Part shown: in pieces, positions 1 to 8,719 of the stretch
How the letters are laid out: each line of letters opens with the position of its first letter
Numbering within the stretch: position 1 is the first letter of the stretch
Assembly: GCF_947498635.1 (NCBI RefSeq)
Contig: NZ_CANMKV010000011.1
Span: 1 to 64,000, forward strand
Source: an uncultured Microbulbifer sp.
Lineage (GTDB): Bacteria; Pseudomonadota; Gammaproteobacteria; Pseudomonadales; Cellvibrionaceae
Length of the DNA: 64,000 bases
Direction of reading: 5' to 3'
The notes under the pieces: model-generated
Databases searched by the model: none
What the model was told of the DNA's origin: nothing
What the model saw: only the letters and a program-made list of their open reading frames with translations
Translations under genes and position numbers: made by a program

Positions 1-42
1 CTTCAGATTGTATTCTGCTTCGGCAAAGGTGACTTGGTGCAT
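1..42 (-). CDS. IS5-family transposase, N-terminal fragment (runs off the window)
   Basis: Fourteen codons are visible from the ATG at 42: MHQVTFAEAEYNLK. IS5-family transposases commonly begin with this kind of stretch (M-x-Q-x-[ST]-[LF]-A-[ED]-A-E-Y), so it is read as the start of a DDE transposase that continues beyond the left edge. The terminal-repeat-like sequence about 50 bp upstream supports this. Whether the gene is intact cannot be seen. Confidence 0.5.
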   Translation of the reverse strand, partial: MHQVTFAEAEYNLK

Positions 43-112
43 GATCTATCGTAGTCTTGACGGATAACTGAATACTACCAAATTGGCTCGGAATTATTCA
101 GAGGTTCCCTAA
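1..112 (-). mobile_element. End of an IS5-family insertion sequence (partial)
   Basis: The window opens inside an insertion sequence read on the minus strand. Its outer end carries a terminal-repeat-like motif at 94-110 (minus strand AGGGAACCTCTGAATAA), followed inward by about 50 bp of leader and the first codons of a transposase at 42-1. A near-identical motif bounds the MITE-like element at 42981-43241. The other end lies outside the window, so size and duplicated target cannot be judged. The family call rests on the transposase N-terminus and the repeat only. Confidence 0.55.
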
Positions 113-210
113 ATGATTTTAATACCATAAGCGATATGGCCAACACTGAATCAATCATTCGTTTATTGGTGTAAAACCAACTGCGAACCCACAATAATAG
201 CTATGTGCCA

Positions 211-606
211 TTATTTGCTTATATGCATCCCCTCGGTATTTGGGCGGCTCAATTCAAATCCAAACTTTTTATAAAGTTCAGGCACATCTGCCATCAACGT
301 AATATATGCTGAAGGGAGCGCTTCTCGATCCAGGTAAGCCATAATGTGCTCCATTACCTGACGCCCCAGGCCAACACCTTGGAATTTGGGGTCGACTGCG
401 ACATCCACTATCTCAAAATTAAGTGCGCCATCCCCCACTACCCGCCCCATAGCGACAGTTTCCGAGTGTCTTTTTATGTGGATACCGTACAAGCTATTTG
501 GAAGGCCTTTTTCCGCTGCTTCACGGCTTCTGGGAGTTAAACCTGTTATCTCTCGCAGCCTGAGGAAATCCTCAGTAGGAGCTACTTTCTCAATAATTGT
601 GTACAT
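211..606 (-). CDS. GNAT-family N-acetyltransferase
   Basis: A 131-residue single-domain protein of GNAT size. The acetyl-CoA binding motif A is visible as QGVGLGRQ around residues 77-84, preceded by the usual beta strand (FEIVDVAVDP). A later YKKFGFE segment matches motif B, where a tyrosine and a GF pair are typical. GNAT enzymes transfer acetyl from acetyl-CoA to an amine, but the substrate cannot be told from sequence. It is cytoplasmic and stands alone between the IS end and the OsmC gene. Confidence 0.85.
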   Translation of the reverse strand: MYTIIEKVAPTEDFLRLREITGLTPRSREAAEKGLPNSLYGIHIKRHSETVAMGRVVGDGALNFEIVDVAVDPKFQGVGLGRQVMEHIMAYLDREALPSAYITLMADVPELYKKFGFELSRPNTEGMHISK

Positions 607-691
607 ATTTGCCCGAAAAAAATAAACAAATCAATATTGCCGCCAAGTCTAGTTATTACTTAGCGACAGCCAATCCGCTATAGGAAAGTAC

Positions 692-1165
692 TTAGGCTGG
701 AGGCGCTTGAATCTCTGTCACCACTTCAGCTTTAACGGAGTTCGCAATAAAACACTGCTTGTGGGAAAGGTGATGTATTTTTTCTAACTGCTCACGGTTG
801 GGTTGTTTTTCACCGGAAAAGCGAACCGAAGGGCGCAGGGTAACTTTAGTCATAGCAATTCGACCATCATTATCGGTCCCCATAACTCCTCTAGCTTCAT
901 CGCAATATTCATCGACCACAAATCCACGCTTGGCTGCAATCGATAGAAAAAACAGCATATGGCAGCTGGACAGAGCCGCTACAAAAGCTTCTTCTGGATC
1001 AACATTTTCAACCACTGAATAGGGAATGGGTACGACATGAGGGGAGGAGGAGGCGGGAACAGAGGCGCCACCATCAAAGTGCCAGGTGTGAGCGCGGCTG
1101 TACTGGTTATCGGTGAATATTTGCTCGTCGCGCTGCCAGATTACCGTCGAGGTGTACTCGGACAA
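692..1165 (-). CDS. OsmC/Ohr-family protein
   Basis: The OsmC fold is recognised by the two spaced cysteines of peroxide-reducing family members, one in SSCHMLFF and one in KQCFIANS near the C-terminus. The family reduces organic hydroperoxides with the first cysteine as peroxidatic residue. The reading frame is open upstream to 1189, but a TTG at 1165 with a GGAGA ribosome-binding site about 7 nt upstream gives the usual start (MSEYTSTVIWQ), so that start is chosen. It is probably cytoplasmic and monocistronic. The substrate is inferred at family level only. Confidence 0.85.
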   Translation of the reverse strand: MSEYTSTVIWQRDEQIFTDNQYSRAHTWHFDGGASVPASSSPHVVPIPYSVVENVDPEEAFVAALSSCHMLFFLSIAAKRGFVVDEYCDEARGVMGTDNDGRIAMTKVTLRPSVRFSGEKQPNREQLEKIHHLSHKQCFIANSVKAEVVTEIQAPPA

Positions 1166-1343
1166 GATATCTCTCCTTCTATCCAACACTCATAGACCGG
1201 GATGGATACAACAGTGCTAGGGATTCCATTTGGAAGGGGTCACCAGCCCTGTCTAAATCAGGTGCTGGTGAGAGCTGTCTCAGCAGGTATAACGCCTGCT
1301 CGAGCCATTTAAAGCGGTATACAGGCGCACTGTCAATCAATTG

Positions 1344-1688
1344 CTATGGAGCTTCTACCTGCTCGTCTGTGCGGGCAGCCATAATAAAATCATTCTTGTG
1401 TAAACCCTTAGCCTCATGGCTCCACCAAGTCACGGTAACCTTACCCCACTCGGTAAGCAGTGCTGGATGGTGCCCCACTTCTTCAGCAATAGCACCGACG
1501 CGGTTGGTAAAAGCCAGTGCCTGCTTAAAGTTGCGGAACTTGAAAACGCGCTCCAGCTGCATAATGCCGTCGCGGGCCATCGGGGTCCAATCTGGAATTT
1601 GGCGCAGCAACGCAGGAAGCTCATCATCACTGACGAGAGGGGCATCCGCGCGACAAGCTTCACATTGTTGTTGGGCGAGTTCTGTCAT
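1344..1688 (-). CDS. phhB: 4a-hydroxytetrahydrobiopterin dehydratase (pterin carbinolamine dehydratase)
   Basis: A protein of 114 residues, the normal size of the PCD family. The diagnostic C-terminal block is visible: [10 protein letters not shown], then V-T-V-T-W-W-S-H and the [10 protein letters not shown] segment, which carry the histidines and tryptophan of the pterin site. The enzyme dehydrates 4a-hydroxytetrahydropterin in recycling of the phenylalanine hydroxylase cofactor and can also act in molybdopterin-related chemistry. No phenylalanine hydroxylase gene lies nearby, so the exact role is open. The N-terminus has two cysteines (QQCEACRAD), which is common in gammaproteobacterial members. 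Confidence 0.9.
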   Translation of the reverse strand: MTELAQQQCEACRADAPLVSDDELPALLRQIPDWTPMARDGIMQLERVFKFRNFKQALAFTNRVGAIAEEVGHHPALLTEWGKVTVTWWSHEAKGLHKNDFIMAARTDEQVEAP

Positions 1689-1951
1689 GAATAAGTCCTC
1701 AAAACCTTGTTTATTATCGGTTATTTAGCGTGGACCTCACTCTAACCGGGCCCCCGCAACGACACAAGTACAGACGTTAAAAACGCATTTTCTACGGTTT
1801 TCGCTCACCGATATGGAACAGTGTGCTAAAAGCTGACTAGCAGTTACTCCCCAGAAGCATTCGGCGCCACTTTGCCCTAGCCCACAGGCAGATGTGTTAG
1901 CTTTTAAACAGATCTACAGGCGTTAACAAAAGCCCTTCAGCAAGGATCGCC

Positions 1952-3775
1952 ATGAAAACCCTGCTCACGATATTGACTTTAATGTCGCTATTCACTCTAT
2001 CTGCCTGTGGTCCCGAACATACAGACCGGAAGCGTATAGTTCCCCCACAAGCTGAAACCATGAGCGAAATGCGCGCCGAGATGGAGCTGGCCTTCCAGCA
2101 ACTGAGCCAACAGTTCATCAATGGCCTCTGGAAAGTCTTTCCATCCTGGGCCGTACGCGAGGGTTACTACGACGCTGCCATTTCTCTACAAGTACCCGAC
2201 AAGGCATATCGCGCTTACTTAATGGACTTTGCGCAAACTTATGAGCGCAAGTTTTTGGCATTAGATCGTGAATTACTCAGCATCACCTCCCTCACCGATA
2301 TGACATTGATTTTAAATTTTTTAAAGCGCCTGCAATGGGAGCATACTACCTTTAAATCCTACCAATGGGATCCTTCTGTTTATAATGTCTCCCACCCCTT
2401 TGCCTTGATTCTGAACACCCCATTCGCTCCCCTCAAGAAGCGATTGCGCACTTTCAACACCCGAATGCGCCGGGTACCCGAATATTACCAAGCCGCCAAA
2501 CAAGCAATAAACAAGCCGGCAGCACCTCAACTAGCACTAGCCATACAGCAAAACGAGGGCGCCCTGGAAGTTTTTGGAGAAAAAGTAGAAAAGCTAGTAG
2601 ACAGCAGTCAGATGTTTAACGATGAGAAATTAGTTTTCAGGCAGCGCTTAGATGCCACACGTACTGCAATAAAAGACTACATAATTTTTTTAAAGAAATT
2701 ACAAGCCAAATTGGAAAAGTCTGGTAGATTTCGAAACTTCCGCATTGGTGAAAAGCTTTACGAAGAAAAATTTTTATTCGACATTCAGATAGGCATCAGT
2801 GCCAAAGAACTTTATCTACGCGCACAAAAACAGCAACATCAGGCACATAATAAGATGTCAGAACTCGCCGAACAGCTCTGGCCTAAGTATTTCCCAGAAG
2901 ACCCAATACCATCCAACCAGAACGAAAAAATTCGCCGGTTAATTGACAAACTTTCACTAAATCACGCCAGCAAAAATACGTTCAAAAAAGAGATAGAAAA
3001 GCAAATACCGCAGTTGGTGGATTTTGTGATCGAAAATGACCTTTTATCCTTAGACAAAGAGAAACCTCTAGTGGTACGCACTACTCCACCTTATTTGCGC
3101 GGATTTACAGTTGCCTCGATTAATGCCCCCGGCCCCTACGATAAAAATGCCAACTCTTATTACAATGTTATACCCATAGAAACTATGAGCGACGAGAGGG
3201 CCAATAGCTTACTACGCGAGTACAATCATTACACTTTGCAAATACTCAATATTCACGAAGCCGTCCCCGGCCACTACACCCAGCTGGTTTATGCCAACCA
3301 ATCGCCCAGCATTATTAAGACCATTCTCGGCAATAGTGCCATGATCGAAGGGTGGGCAGTCTATGCAGAACGTATGATGTTAAACGCAGGATATGGCGAT
3401 TTCTCACCTGAACTTTGGTTGATGTATTACAAATGGAATTTGCGTGTAATTACCAACACCCTCCTCGACTACGGTGTACAGGTAAAGGGAATGACTGAGG
3501 CCGAGGCCATGAAGCTAATGGTTCAGGGGGCTTTTCAACAGGAGGCTGAGGCCGAGGGAAAATGGCACAGGGCCACTTTGAGCCAGGTACAGTTGACCAG
3601 CTACTTTGCTGGTTTCATATCCATACAAGCCTTGCGCGAAGAAGTGGAAAAAAAACTGGGTGATAATTTCAACCTAAAACATTTCCATGAAAATTTCTTG
3701 AGTTTTGGCAGTGCGCCTGTACCCATTATCCGCGAATTAATGCTGACGGACTTAGACCAAGAAAACCAGAATTAA
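1952..3775 (+). CDS. DUF885-family lipoprotein, M2/M32-like metallopeptidase candidate (copy 1)
   Basis: 607 residues with a lipoprotein signal: hydrophobic MKTLLTILTLMSLFTL, then lipobox LSAC. DUF885 proteins resemble zinc metallopeptidases; the motif HEAVPGH is at about residues 435-441 and EGWAVYAE at about 466, giving the likely His/His/Glu zinc set. It is the most divergent of three DUF885 genes in the window (see 9544 and 11493), having HY rather than HH after the PGH. It is inferred to be membrane-anchored and facing the periplasm. Substrate unknown. It stands alone, convergent with the hydroxylase gene downstream. Confidence 0.8.
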   Translation: MKTLLTILTLMSLFTLSACGPEHTDRKRIVPPQAETMSEMRAEMELAFQQLSQQFINGLWKVFPSWAVREGYYDAAISLQVPDKAYRAYLMDFAQTYERKFLALDRELLSITSLTDMTLILNFLKRLQWEHTTFKSYQWDPSVYNVSHPFALILNTPFAPLKKRLRTFNTRMRRVPEYYQAAKQAINKPAAPQLALAIQQNEGALEVFGEKVEKLVDSSQMFNDEKLVFRQRLDATRTAIKDYIIFLKKLQAKLEKSGRFRNFRIGEKLYEEKFLFDIQIGISAKELYLRAQKQQHQAHNKMSELAEQLWPKYFPEDPIPSNQNEKIRRLIDKLSLNHASKNTFKKEIEKQIPQLVDFVIENDLLSLDKEKPLVVRTTPPYLRGFTVASINAPGPYDKNANSYYNVIPIETMSDERANSLLREYNHYTLQILNIHEAVPGHYTQLVYANQSPSIIKTILGNSAMIEGWAVYAERMMLNAGYGDFSPELWLMYYKWNLRVITNTLLDYGVQVKGMTEAEAMKLMVQGAFQQEAEAEGKWHRATLSQVQLTSYFAGFISIQALREEVEKKLGDNFNLKHFHENFLSFGSAPVPIIRELMLTDLDQENQN

Positions 3776-3811
3776 AGCCTCCCATAAACTCATGAAAGAA
3801 TAAAATATTTT

Positions 3812-4498
3812 TCAATCACAAAAATCATCAAAAGAGTCCAATGGCTCCCAATATAAAGTACCCAGTAAAAGGTCAAATAAGGGGAAGGTCAAATTAAAAT
3901 TATGGGTTTTCATTAATTTTCGATGATGATGGATTCTATGCAGGTGGGCCAACTCACGAAGCCCAGGCACCCTATGAAACCAGCCCCCTATGGGCTGATG
4001 GTATCCAATATGTAAAAGCTCATAAGCCAAATGATTTAATATCATGGTTGCCGCCATGAGGTATCCCACATTCACTGAAACCAACCAAGTTAGGCAAAAT
4101 CCAAAAAATGGCGCCAGAACAATAGCAACAAAAGCGGTTAAATACGTAGGAAACAGTACAATACGCCAATCGTAAGCCGACTCAAAAGACAATTGTGGCG
4201 CAGAAAAAAAACTGTGATGGTCACCGGTATGACGCCGGTAGAAAAGTTTGGTCAGCTTCAGCTTTTTATGCCCCGCCCAGCGGTGGCTCACATACTCTAC
4301 AGCGTTGTAAGCCAGAATTCCGAGCGGAATCACCAGCAGTTCCCCCCCTTTCAGATCCCTTATATGCAAAATACAATAGACTGCGGCTGTAAGGCTGATC
4401 AACATAACACTTCCCAAATGAACCCAGCCGCTATAGCGCCTCTGAACACGAGCCCTATATTCCGCTCTGAAAGCCGTGGTATCAGGCATCCTGCACAT
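3812..4498 (-). CDS. Fatty acid hydroxylase / sterol desaturase family membrane protein
   Basis: 228 residues with several hydrophobic segments and the histidine clusters of the FAH family: HRWAGH, HTGDHH, HLAYELLHIGYH and HLHRIHHH, which bind a di-iron centre. Family members hydroxylate or desaturate lipids at the inner membrane; the substrate is not deducible. The start at 4498 has a good GAGGTGAG ribosome-binding site just upstream; a second ATG at 4489 is possible. It is divergent from a LysR gene with 120 bp between them containing an inverted repeat, so it is a likely regulatory target. Confidence 0.8.
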   Translation of the reverse strand: MCRMPDTTAFRAEYRARVQRRYSGWVHLGSVMLISLTAAVYCILHIRDLKGGELLVIPLGILAYNAVEYVSHRWAGHKKLKLTKLFYRRHTGDHHSFFSAPQLSFESAYDWRIVLFPTYLTAFVAIVLAPFFGFCLTWLVSVNVGYLMAATMILNHLAYELLHIGYHQPIGGWFHRVPGLRELAHLHRIHHHRKLMKTHNFNLTFPLFDLLLGTLYWEPLDSFDDFCD

Positions 4499-4556
4499 AA
4501 CTCACCTCTATTTTTAGAGTGATTAAGGTGTTTTTAATCTGTTGACCCGAAATATA

Positions 4557-4582
4557 ATTAGAGACATCATGCTGCGTCTAAT
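4557..4582. promoter_or_regulatory. Candidate LysR-type operator in a divergent intergenic region
   Basis: Perfect inverted repeat ATTAGA-N14-TCTAAT between the divergent hydroxylase gene and the LysR gene. LysR regulators often bind a dyad of this spacing next to their own promoter and the divergent target. Binding is inferred. Confidence 0.45.
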
Positions 4583-4618
4583 AAATAATTATTAATTGTA
4601 TTATTCTCCAGGCTGATA

Positions 4619-5536
4619 ATGTCAACGCACCTAAGATCGCTGGACTTGAACCTGCTCCCCATATTTGACGCGCTTATGCTCGAGCAAAATCTAACCAGAG
4701 CTGCCATTAAACTGCATATGAGTCAACCCGCTGTCAGCGCTGCCCTTAAGCGATTGAGGGCAACCTATGAAGATGAACTGTTTATTCGAACCGCAAAGGG
4801 CCTGCGTCCCACTGAGCGCGCGCTTTCACTACACCCATCTATTCATCAGGCACTCACTACCGTTCGTTCCGGGCTTCAACAAACACCGTTTAATTATCGA
4901 AAAGCCGAACAGGAGTTTTCCATCGTTATGCCGGATGTGGTGGAAACGCTGATGATCCCCGGTTTTAGTGAATGGCTTCGTGAATATGCACCCGGCATCA
5001 AGCTTACAGTGCTCCCCGATGAATCCGAAATGACGACCAGAATGATAAGTAATGGCGAGGTAGACCTGATTATTGATTACCTGCCGGTGGAGTCACCCAA
5101 CTATGTTACCCAACCGATCTCTGAAGAAGAGCTTGTAATTATTGTCGGCAAGCATAATAAAAAAATCGGTAACGCAATCAGTGAAAAGAGCTTCCAAACT
5201 TTACCACAAGTATCCCTATTAAGAGGAAACCCGATGGGCTCCCCGATGGAAAGGCTAGCCCGCCCCCAAAAATTACAACGCAATATTTGTCTGCGAATCC
5301 CTCACCTCTCCTCTTTTCCCTATGTGGTATCTACTACGGATTTAATTGGTGTTGTACCAGCGAGAATGATGCATTCCGCCCACTACAAGGCACTCCCAGT
5401 GCGTATGCTCAAATTGCCAATGTCATTCCCTAAAGTTTTGCTACAGTTGACTTGGCACAAGTCACAAACAGTTAATCCCGCCCATCGCTGGGTAAGGGAA
5501 AAAATTCTGGAACTTTATCCTACTTTAGGAAAATAG
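4619..5536 (+). CDS. LysR-family transcriptional regulator
   Basis: 305 residues, normal LTTR length. The N-terminal winged helix-turn-helix is clear (DLNLLPIFDALMLEQNLT, then AAIKLHMSQPAVSAALKRLR at about residues 29-48), followed by FIRTAKGLRPT at the wing. The C-terminal half is a type-2 periplasmic-binding-like effector domain; residues about 90-300 match the NodD/SyrM-like LTTR pattern. It is divergent from the fatty acid hydroxylase gene, with a dyad between them, so it probably controls that gene and itself. Effector unknown. Confidence 0.9.
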   Translation: MSTHLRSLDLNLLPIFDALMLEQNLTRAAIKLHMSQPAVSAALKRLRATYEDELFIRTAKGLRPTERALSLHPSIHQALTTVRSGLQQTPFNYRKAEQEFSIVMPDVVETLMIPGFSEWLREYAPGIKLTVLPDESEMTTRMISNGEVDLIIDYLPVESPNYVTQPISEEELVIIVGKHNKKIGNAISEKSFQTLPQVSLLRGNPMGSPMERLARPQKLQRNICLRIPHLSSFPYVVSTTDLIGVVPARMMHSAHYKALPVRMLKLPMSFPKVLLQLTWHKSQTVNPAHRWVREKILELYPTLGK

Positions 5537-5692
5537 AATGCCCGGATAGCGACCCATATTATCTCGGCAAACTATCAGGTTAGCGAATTAATGTGGAACC
5601 AAAGATGGACTGGCGGTTGCCCGTGAAGTCGATAAGGATTCATCTATTTCACGATCAGATTACGAATAGAGTGCAGGTTTAGAGGAATTATT

Positions 5693-5905
5693 TTGCTAAA
5701 GATTGGAGTGGTATTAATTATTTTTGGAGGGCTATCCCTTCTCGCCTTTTGGCTCATTGGCAGCAGTATAGACTCAGAGGGAATCTTGCGTGAGCCATTT
5801 GCATTATTACCGCTTGGCTTACTAATTCTCTTGAGCGGAGCTGTTATCACAGTGATCGGTATTGTTCGCCGTAAACACCGCCAGGTAAATAGCCGGATTC
5901 GATGA
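5693..5905 (+). CDS. Small two-helix inner-membrane protein, unknown function
   Basis: 70 residues with two hydrophobic helices: residues about 1-23 (IGVVLIIFGGLSLLAFWLIG) and about 42-64 (LLPLGLLILLSGAVITVIGIV), with a basic C-terminus (RRKHRQVNSR), so the tail is probably cytoplasmic. TTG start, supported by an AGAGGA ribosome-binding site 7 nt upstream. No family recognised. It may be an ordinary small membrane protein; the open frame and RBS are the only support. Confidence 0.5.
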   Translation: MLKIGVVLIIFGGLSLLAFWLIGSSIDSEGILREPFALLPLGLLILLSGAVITVIGIVRRKHRQVNSRIR

Positions 5906-5913
5906 AACAGCAC

Positions 5914-5948
5914 AAAAAAAGGCCGGGCACCTGGGGTGGCCGGCCTTT
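5914..5948 (-). terminator. Rho-independent terminator of the fumarase gene
   Basis: Hairpin AAGGCCGG ... CCGGCCTT with a run of seven T on the minus strand, just after the fumarase stop. It may also stop transcription from the small + strand gene ending at 5905. Confidence 0.8.
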
Positions 5949-5964
5949 CCAGTGGGCATATAGC

Positions 5965-7473
5965 TTAAACCACACCCTCTTCAATTTTAGCTTTCCAGAT
6001 CAGCGGACCAGTCGTGTGCACTGATTCACCTTCGCTATCCACTGCGACAGTGACCGGCATGTCTTCCACTTCGAACTCATAAATAGCTTCCATACCCAGC
6101 TCTGGGAAGGCAACAACCTTGGAGCCTTTGATTGCTTGCGCTACCAGGTAGGCTGCACCACCGACGGCCATCAGGTACACCGCTTTATTATCGCGGATTG
6201 CCTCAATTGCCATGGGACCGCGTTCGGCTTTACCGATCATTCCCTGCAGGCCGGTTTCTTCGAGCATGGTGCGAGTGAATTTATCCATACGAGTGGCGGT
6301 GGTGGGGCCTGCAGGGCCAACCACTTCGTCGCGTACTGGATCTACTGGGCCCACGTAGTAAATAAAGCGGCCAGTGAGGTCCACCGGTAGTTTCTCGCCC
6401 TTCGCAAGGATATCAACCATTTTCTTGTGAGCGGCATCACGGCCGGTAAGCATCTTACCGTTGAGCAGCAGGGTTTCACCGGGCTGCCAGCTTCGCACGT
6501 CTTCTGCCGTTACGGTATCCAGGTTCACGCGACGGGTATTACTACCGGCCTCACGGGTAATTTGTGGCCAGTCTTCCAACTTTGGCGGTGTCTGACGCGC
6601 GGGACCCGTGCCATCCAGAGTAAAGTGGGTATGACGGGTGGCGGCACAATTGGGAATAATCGCCACGGCTTTGTTGGCTGCGTGGGTCGGGTAATCCTTA
6701 ATTTTGACGTCCAGCACGGTCGTCAGGCCACCAAGACCTTGAGCACCAATACCCAGTTTATTTACAGAATCGTAAAGCTCCAGGCGAAGCTCTTCGGCAC
6801 GATTGGAAGCGCCGCGCTCCTGCAATTCCTGAATATCGATAGGGTCGAGCAGGGATTCCTTGGCCAGCAGCATCGCTTTTTCAGCGGTTCCACCAATACC
6901 GATACCCAGCATGCCGGGCGGACACCAGCCGGCGCCCATCTGCGGTACCATCTTAAGGACCCAATCCACAACAGAATCGGAGGGGTTCAGCATCGCGAAC
7001 TTGGTCTTGGCCTCGCTGCCGCCGCCTTTGGCTGCTACGTAGACCTCTAGGGTATCGCCGGGTACGATTTCAAAGTGAATCACCGCCGGAGTGTTGTCGC
7101 CGGTATTTTTGCGGGCGCCATCCGGGTCTGTAAGGATAGAAGCACGTAGTACGTTGCTAGCATTTTGATAGGCGCGACGCACCCCTTCATTCACCATGTC
7201 TGTAACGCTCATTTCAGCGTCCCAGCGCACATTCATACCCACTTTCAGCTTAACGGTCACAATACCCGTGTCCTGGCAGATGGGGCGATGGCCTTCGGCG
7301 CACATACGTGAGTTGATCAGTATCTGCGCCATGGCGTCCTTGGCCGCCGGGTTGACCTCTTTCTCATAAGCCTTGTTCAGGGCCTGAATGAAGTCCTGTG
7401 GGTGGTAGTAAGAAATAAATTGCAGCGCGTCGGCAACGCTGTCGATCAGATCATCCTGGCGGATAGTGGTCAT
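5965..7473 (-). CDS. fumA: Class I fumarate hydratase (iron-sulfur)
   Basis: About 502 residues, the normal length of the single-chain class I fumarase with fused alpha and beta parts. It interconverts fumarate and malate in the TCA cycle using a labile 4Fe-4S cluster. Visible markers are CAEGHRPICQDTG near residue 60, GIGIGGTAEKA, CAATRHTHF for the second part, and GPAGPTTATRMD in the C-terminal domain. Start: a GGAG site sits 6 nt before the ATG at 7473; the frame also has TTG at 7479, which is less likely. Oxygen-labile, so the nearby Fe-SOD is a plausible functional companion, but they are not in one operon. Symbol fumA is used for the family; fumB cannot be excluded. Confidence 0.92.
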   Translation of the reverse strand: MTTIRQDDLIDSVADALQFISYYHPQDFIQALNKAYEKEVNPAAKDAMAQILINSRMCAEGHRPICQDTGIVTVKLKVGMNVRWDAEMSVTDMVNEGVRRAYQNASNVLRASILTDPDGARKNTGDNTPAVIHFEIVPGDTLEVYVAAKGGGSEAKTKFAMLNPSDSVVDWVLKMVPQMGAGWCPPGMLGIGIGGTAEKAMLLAKESLLDPIDIQELQERGASNRAEELRLELYDSVNKLGIGAQGLGGLTTVLDVKIKDYPTHAANKAVAIIPNCAATRHTHFTLDGTGPARQTPPKLEDWPQITREAGSNTRRVNLDTVTAEDVRSWQPGETLLLNGKMLTGRDAAHKKMVDILAKGEKLPVDLTGRFIYYVGPVDPVRDEVVGPAGPTTATRMDKFTRTMLEETGLQGMIGKAERGPMAIEAIRDNKAVYLMAVGGAAYLVAQAIKGSKVVAFPELGMEAIYEFEVEDMPVTVAVDSEGESVHTTGPLIWKAKIEEGVV

Positions 7474-7584
7474 GCCCAACTCCGATTAACGTCTCAAGGC
7501 CGGCGATTCTACACGAAAAGTAGGGTTATTGGCCTGCGATTGATTTGATATGGCCCTGCGGCCCGATTGCGTTTTGTGCGACAA

Positions 7585-7616
7585 ATAAAAAAGGGCGAAC
7601 ACAGGGTTCGCCCTTT
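7585..7616 (-). terminator. Rho-independent terminator after the coiled-coil gene
   Basis: Hairpin AAGGGCGAAC / GTTCGCCCTT with 5-nt loop and a T-rich tract on the minus strand, 20 bp beyond the stop of the gene at 7635-8390. Confidence 0.85.
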
Positions 7617-7634
7617 CGAGGTGTTAACCGAAAA

Positions 7635-8390
7635 TTACATCGACGAAGCTGTGGGCTCACTGGATTGCAGGGAGCGGATGGCATCGCGCAACTGCACCAG
7701 GTCCTTGTTGACCGAGCGACGGTAGGCATCAATAGATTCCACCGCTTCCTCGTTGGCACCGACACGCATGGTCAGATCGCTGCGCACAGAGGCCAGCTGG
7801 CGCTCCAGACGCGCAATTTTGTCGCCCATCTCGCGCTTGCTCTCGGTATTGCCTTTGCGCAGTTCCGACAGGGCAGACTCCACTGAGGCGATTTTTTTCA
7901 CGCTGGCATCGAGGCTGCCGAGCTTGCTGTTGAGGGACGCCACTTGCTTTTTGTTCGCAGCGGCCGCGGCCTTATTAGCCGCAATACCCTTGCGATTGGT
8001 ATCGTAAGCCACGCCCCAGAGCTTGCGGATCTCAGCAGTATTCTCTTTGGCCTTGGCATTCAAGACTTCAACCGAAGCCGTAGATTCCTCGTCGGAAAGG
8101 CTAAAGCGCTTCTCCAGCTCGGCAATACGGCCCTCTGCATCGGTGATGCGATTCTCCGCATTGACCAGCAGGGTGCGGCTCTCCTGCCACTGCTGATAGA
8201 GGAAACCAGAAGCGGCAAGGCCACCCATGGCCAGGACCAGGGCACAGAGACCGAGGAAGGAAAATCCGCCGCGGCGCTCCTCGACAATAACTTGCGACTC
8301 TGTGGTCTGCTCACCGTGCTCTGGAGCGCTGGGCTCCAATGTGGGTTCAATGGCGGCACTGCCGTCCAGTGTGGGCTCTCTGCGTTGCAT
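7635..8390 (-). CDS. Single-span membrane protein with long coiled coil
   Basis: 251 residues. The N-terminal 40 residues are acidic and soluble. One transmembrane helix follows at about 44-66 (FLGLCALVLAMGGLAASGFLY). The rest is a heptad-rich coiled coil (AENRITDAEGRIAELEKRF ... KIARLERQLASVRSDL) reaching almost the C-terminus, with an Ala/Lys-rich stretch in the middle (NKAAAAANKKQ). Topology suggests a cytoplasmic N-terminus and a periplasmic coil. Similar uncharacterised proteins occur in Pseudomonas-like gammaproteobacteria. Function unknown; a scaffold or envelope role is possible but not shown. Confidence 0.7.
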   Translation of the reverse strand: MQRREPTLDGSAAIEPTLEPSAPEHGEQTTESQVIVEERRGGFSFLGLCALVLAMGGLAASGFLYQQWQESRTLLVNAENRITDAEGRIAELEKRFSLSDEESTASVEVLNAKAKENTAEIRKLWGVAYDTNRKGIAANKAAAAANKKQVASLNSKLGSLDASVKKIASVESALSELRKGNTESKREMGDKIARLERQLASVRSDLTMRVGANEEAVESIDAYRRSVNKDLVQLRDAIRSLQSSEPTASSM

Positions 8391-8719
8391 GTATCAATAC
8401 ACCCGGTAACTAATCTGGTGGGGTCGGTACTGGTCAGTTCGGGATTGTCCCGCCCAGTATCGTAAAAGTCACTACTTCATTGGAAATCAAGCCGAGACAG
8501 ATTCGTCGAATTCTGCGGCATTTATACCAAAAATTGACGAAAAAGTAAGCGGCACGAGTAAGAATAGCCGACATCAATGTGATGGTGACATCAAACTTCA
8601 CCCCTTGAGTTCGAGGAAAACGTCCCAAAATTCCCTATTCCATAGCGCCGGCTTAATTCTGGCATACGGCGCGTGTAGAATGCTCTCACCAATAACCTAA
8701 ACAAAGGAAGGAAGACACC
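8391..8719. other. Intergenic region between divergent coiled-coil gene and sodB
   Basis: About 330 bp without a gene. It must hold the promoters of both divergent genes. A purine-rich ribosome-binding site (AAAGGAAGGAAG) lies 7-15 nt before the sodB ATG. No other structure recognised. Confidence 0.6.
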
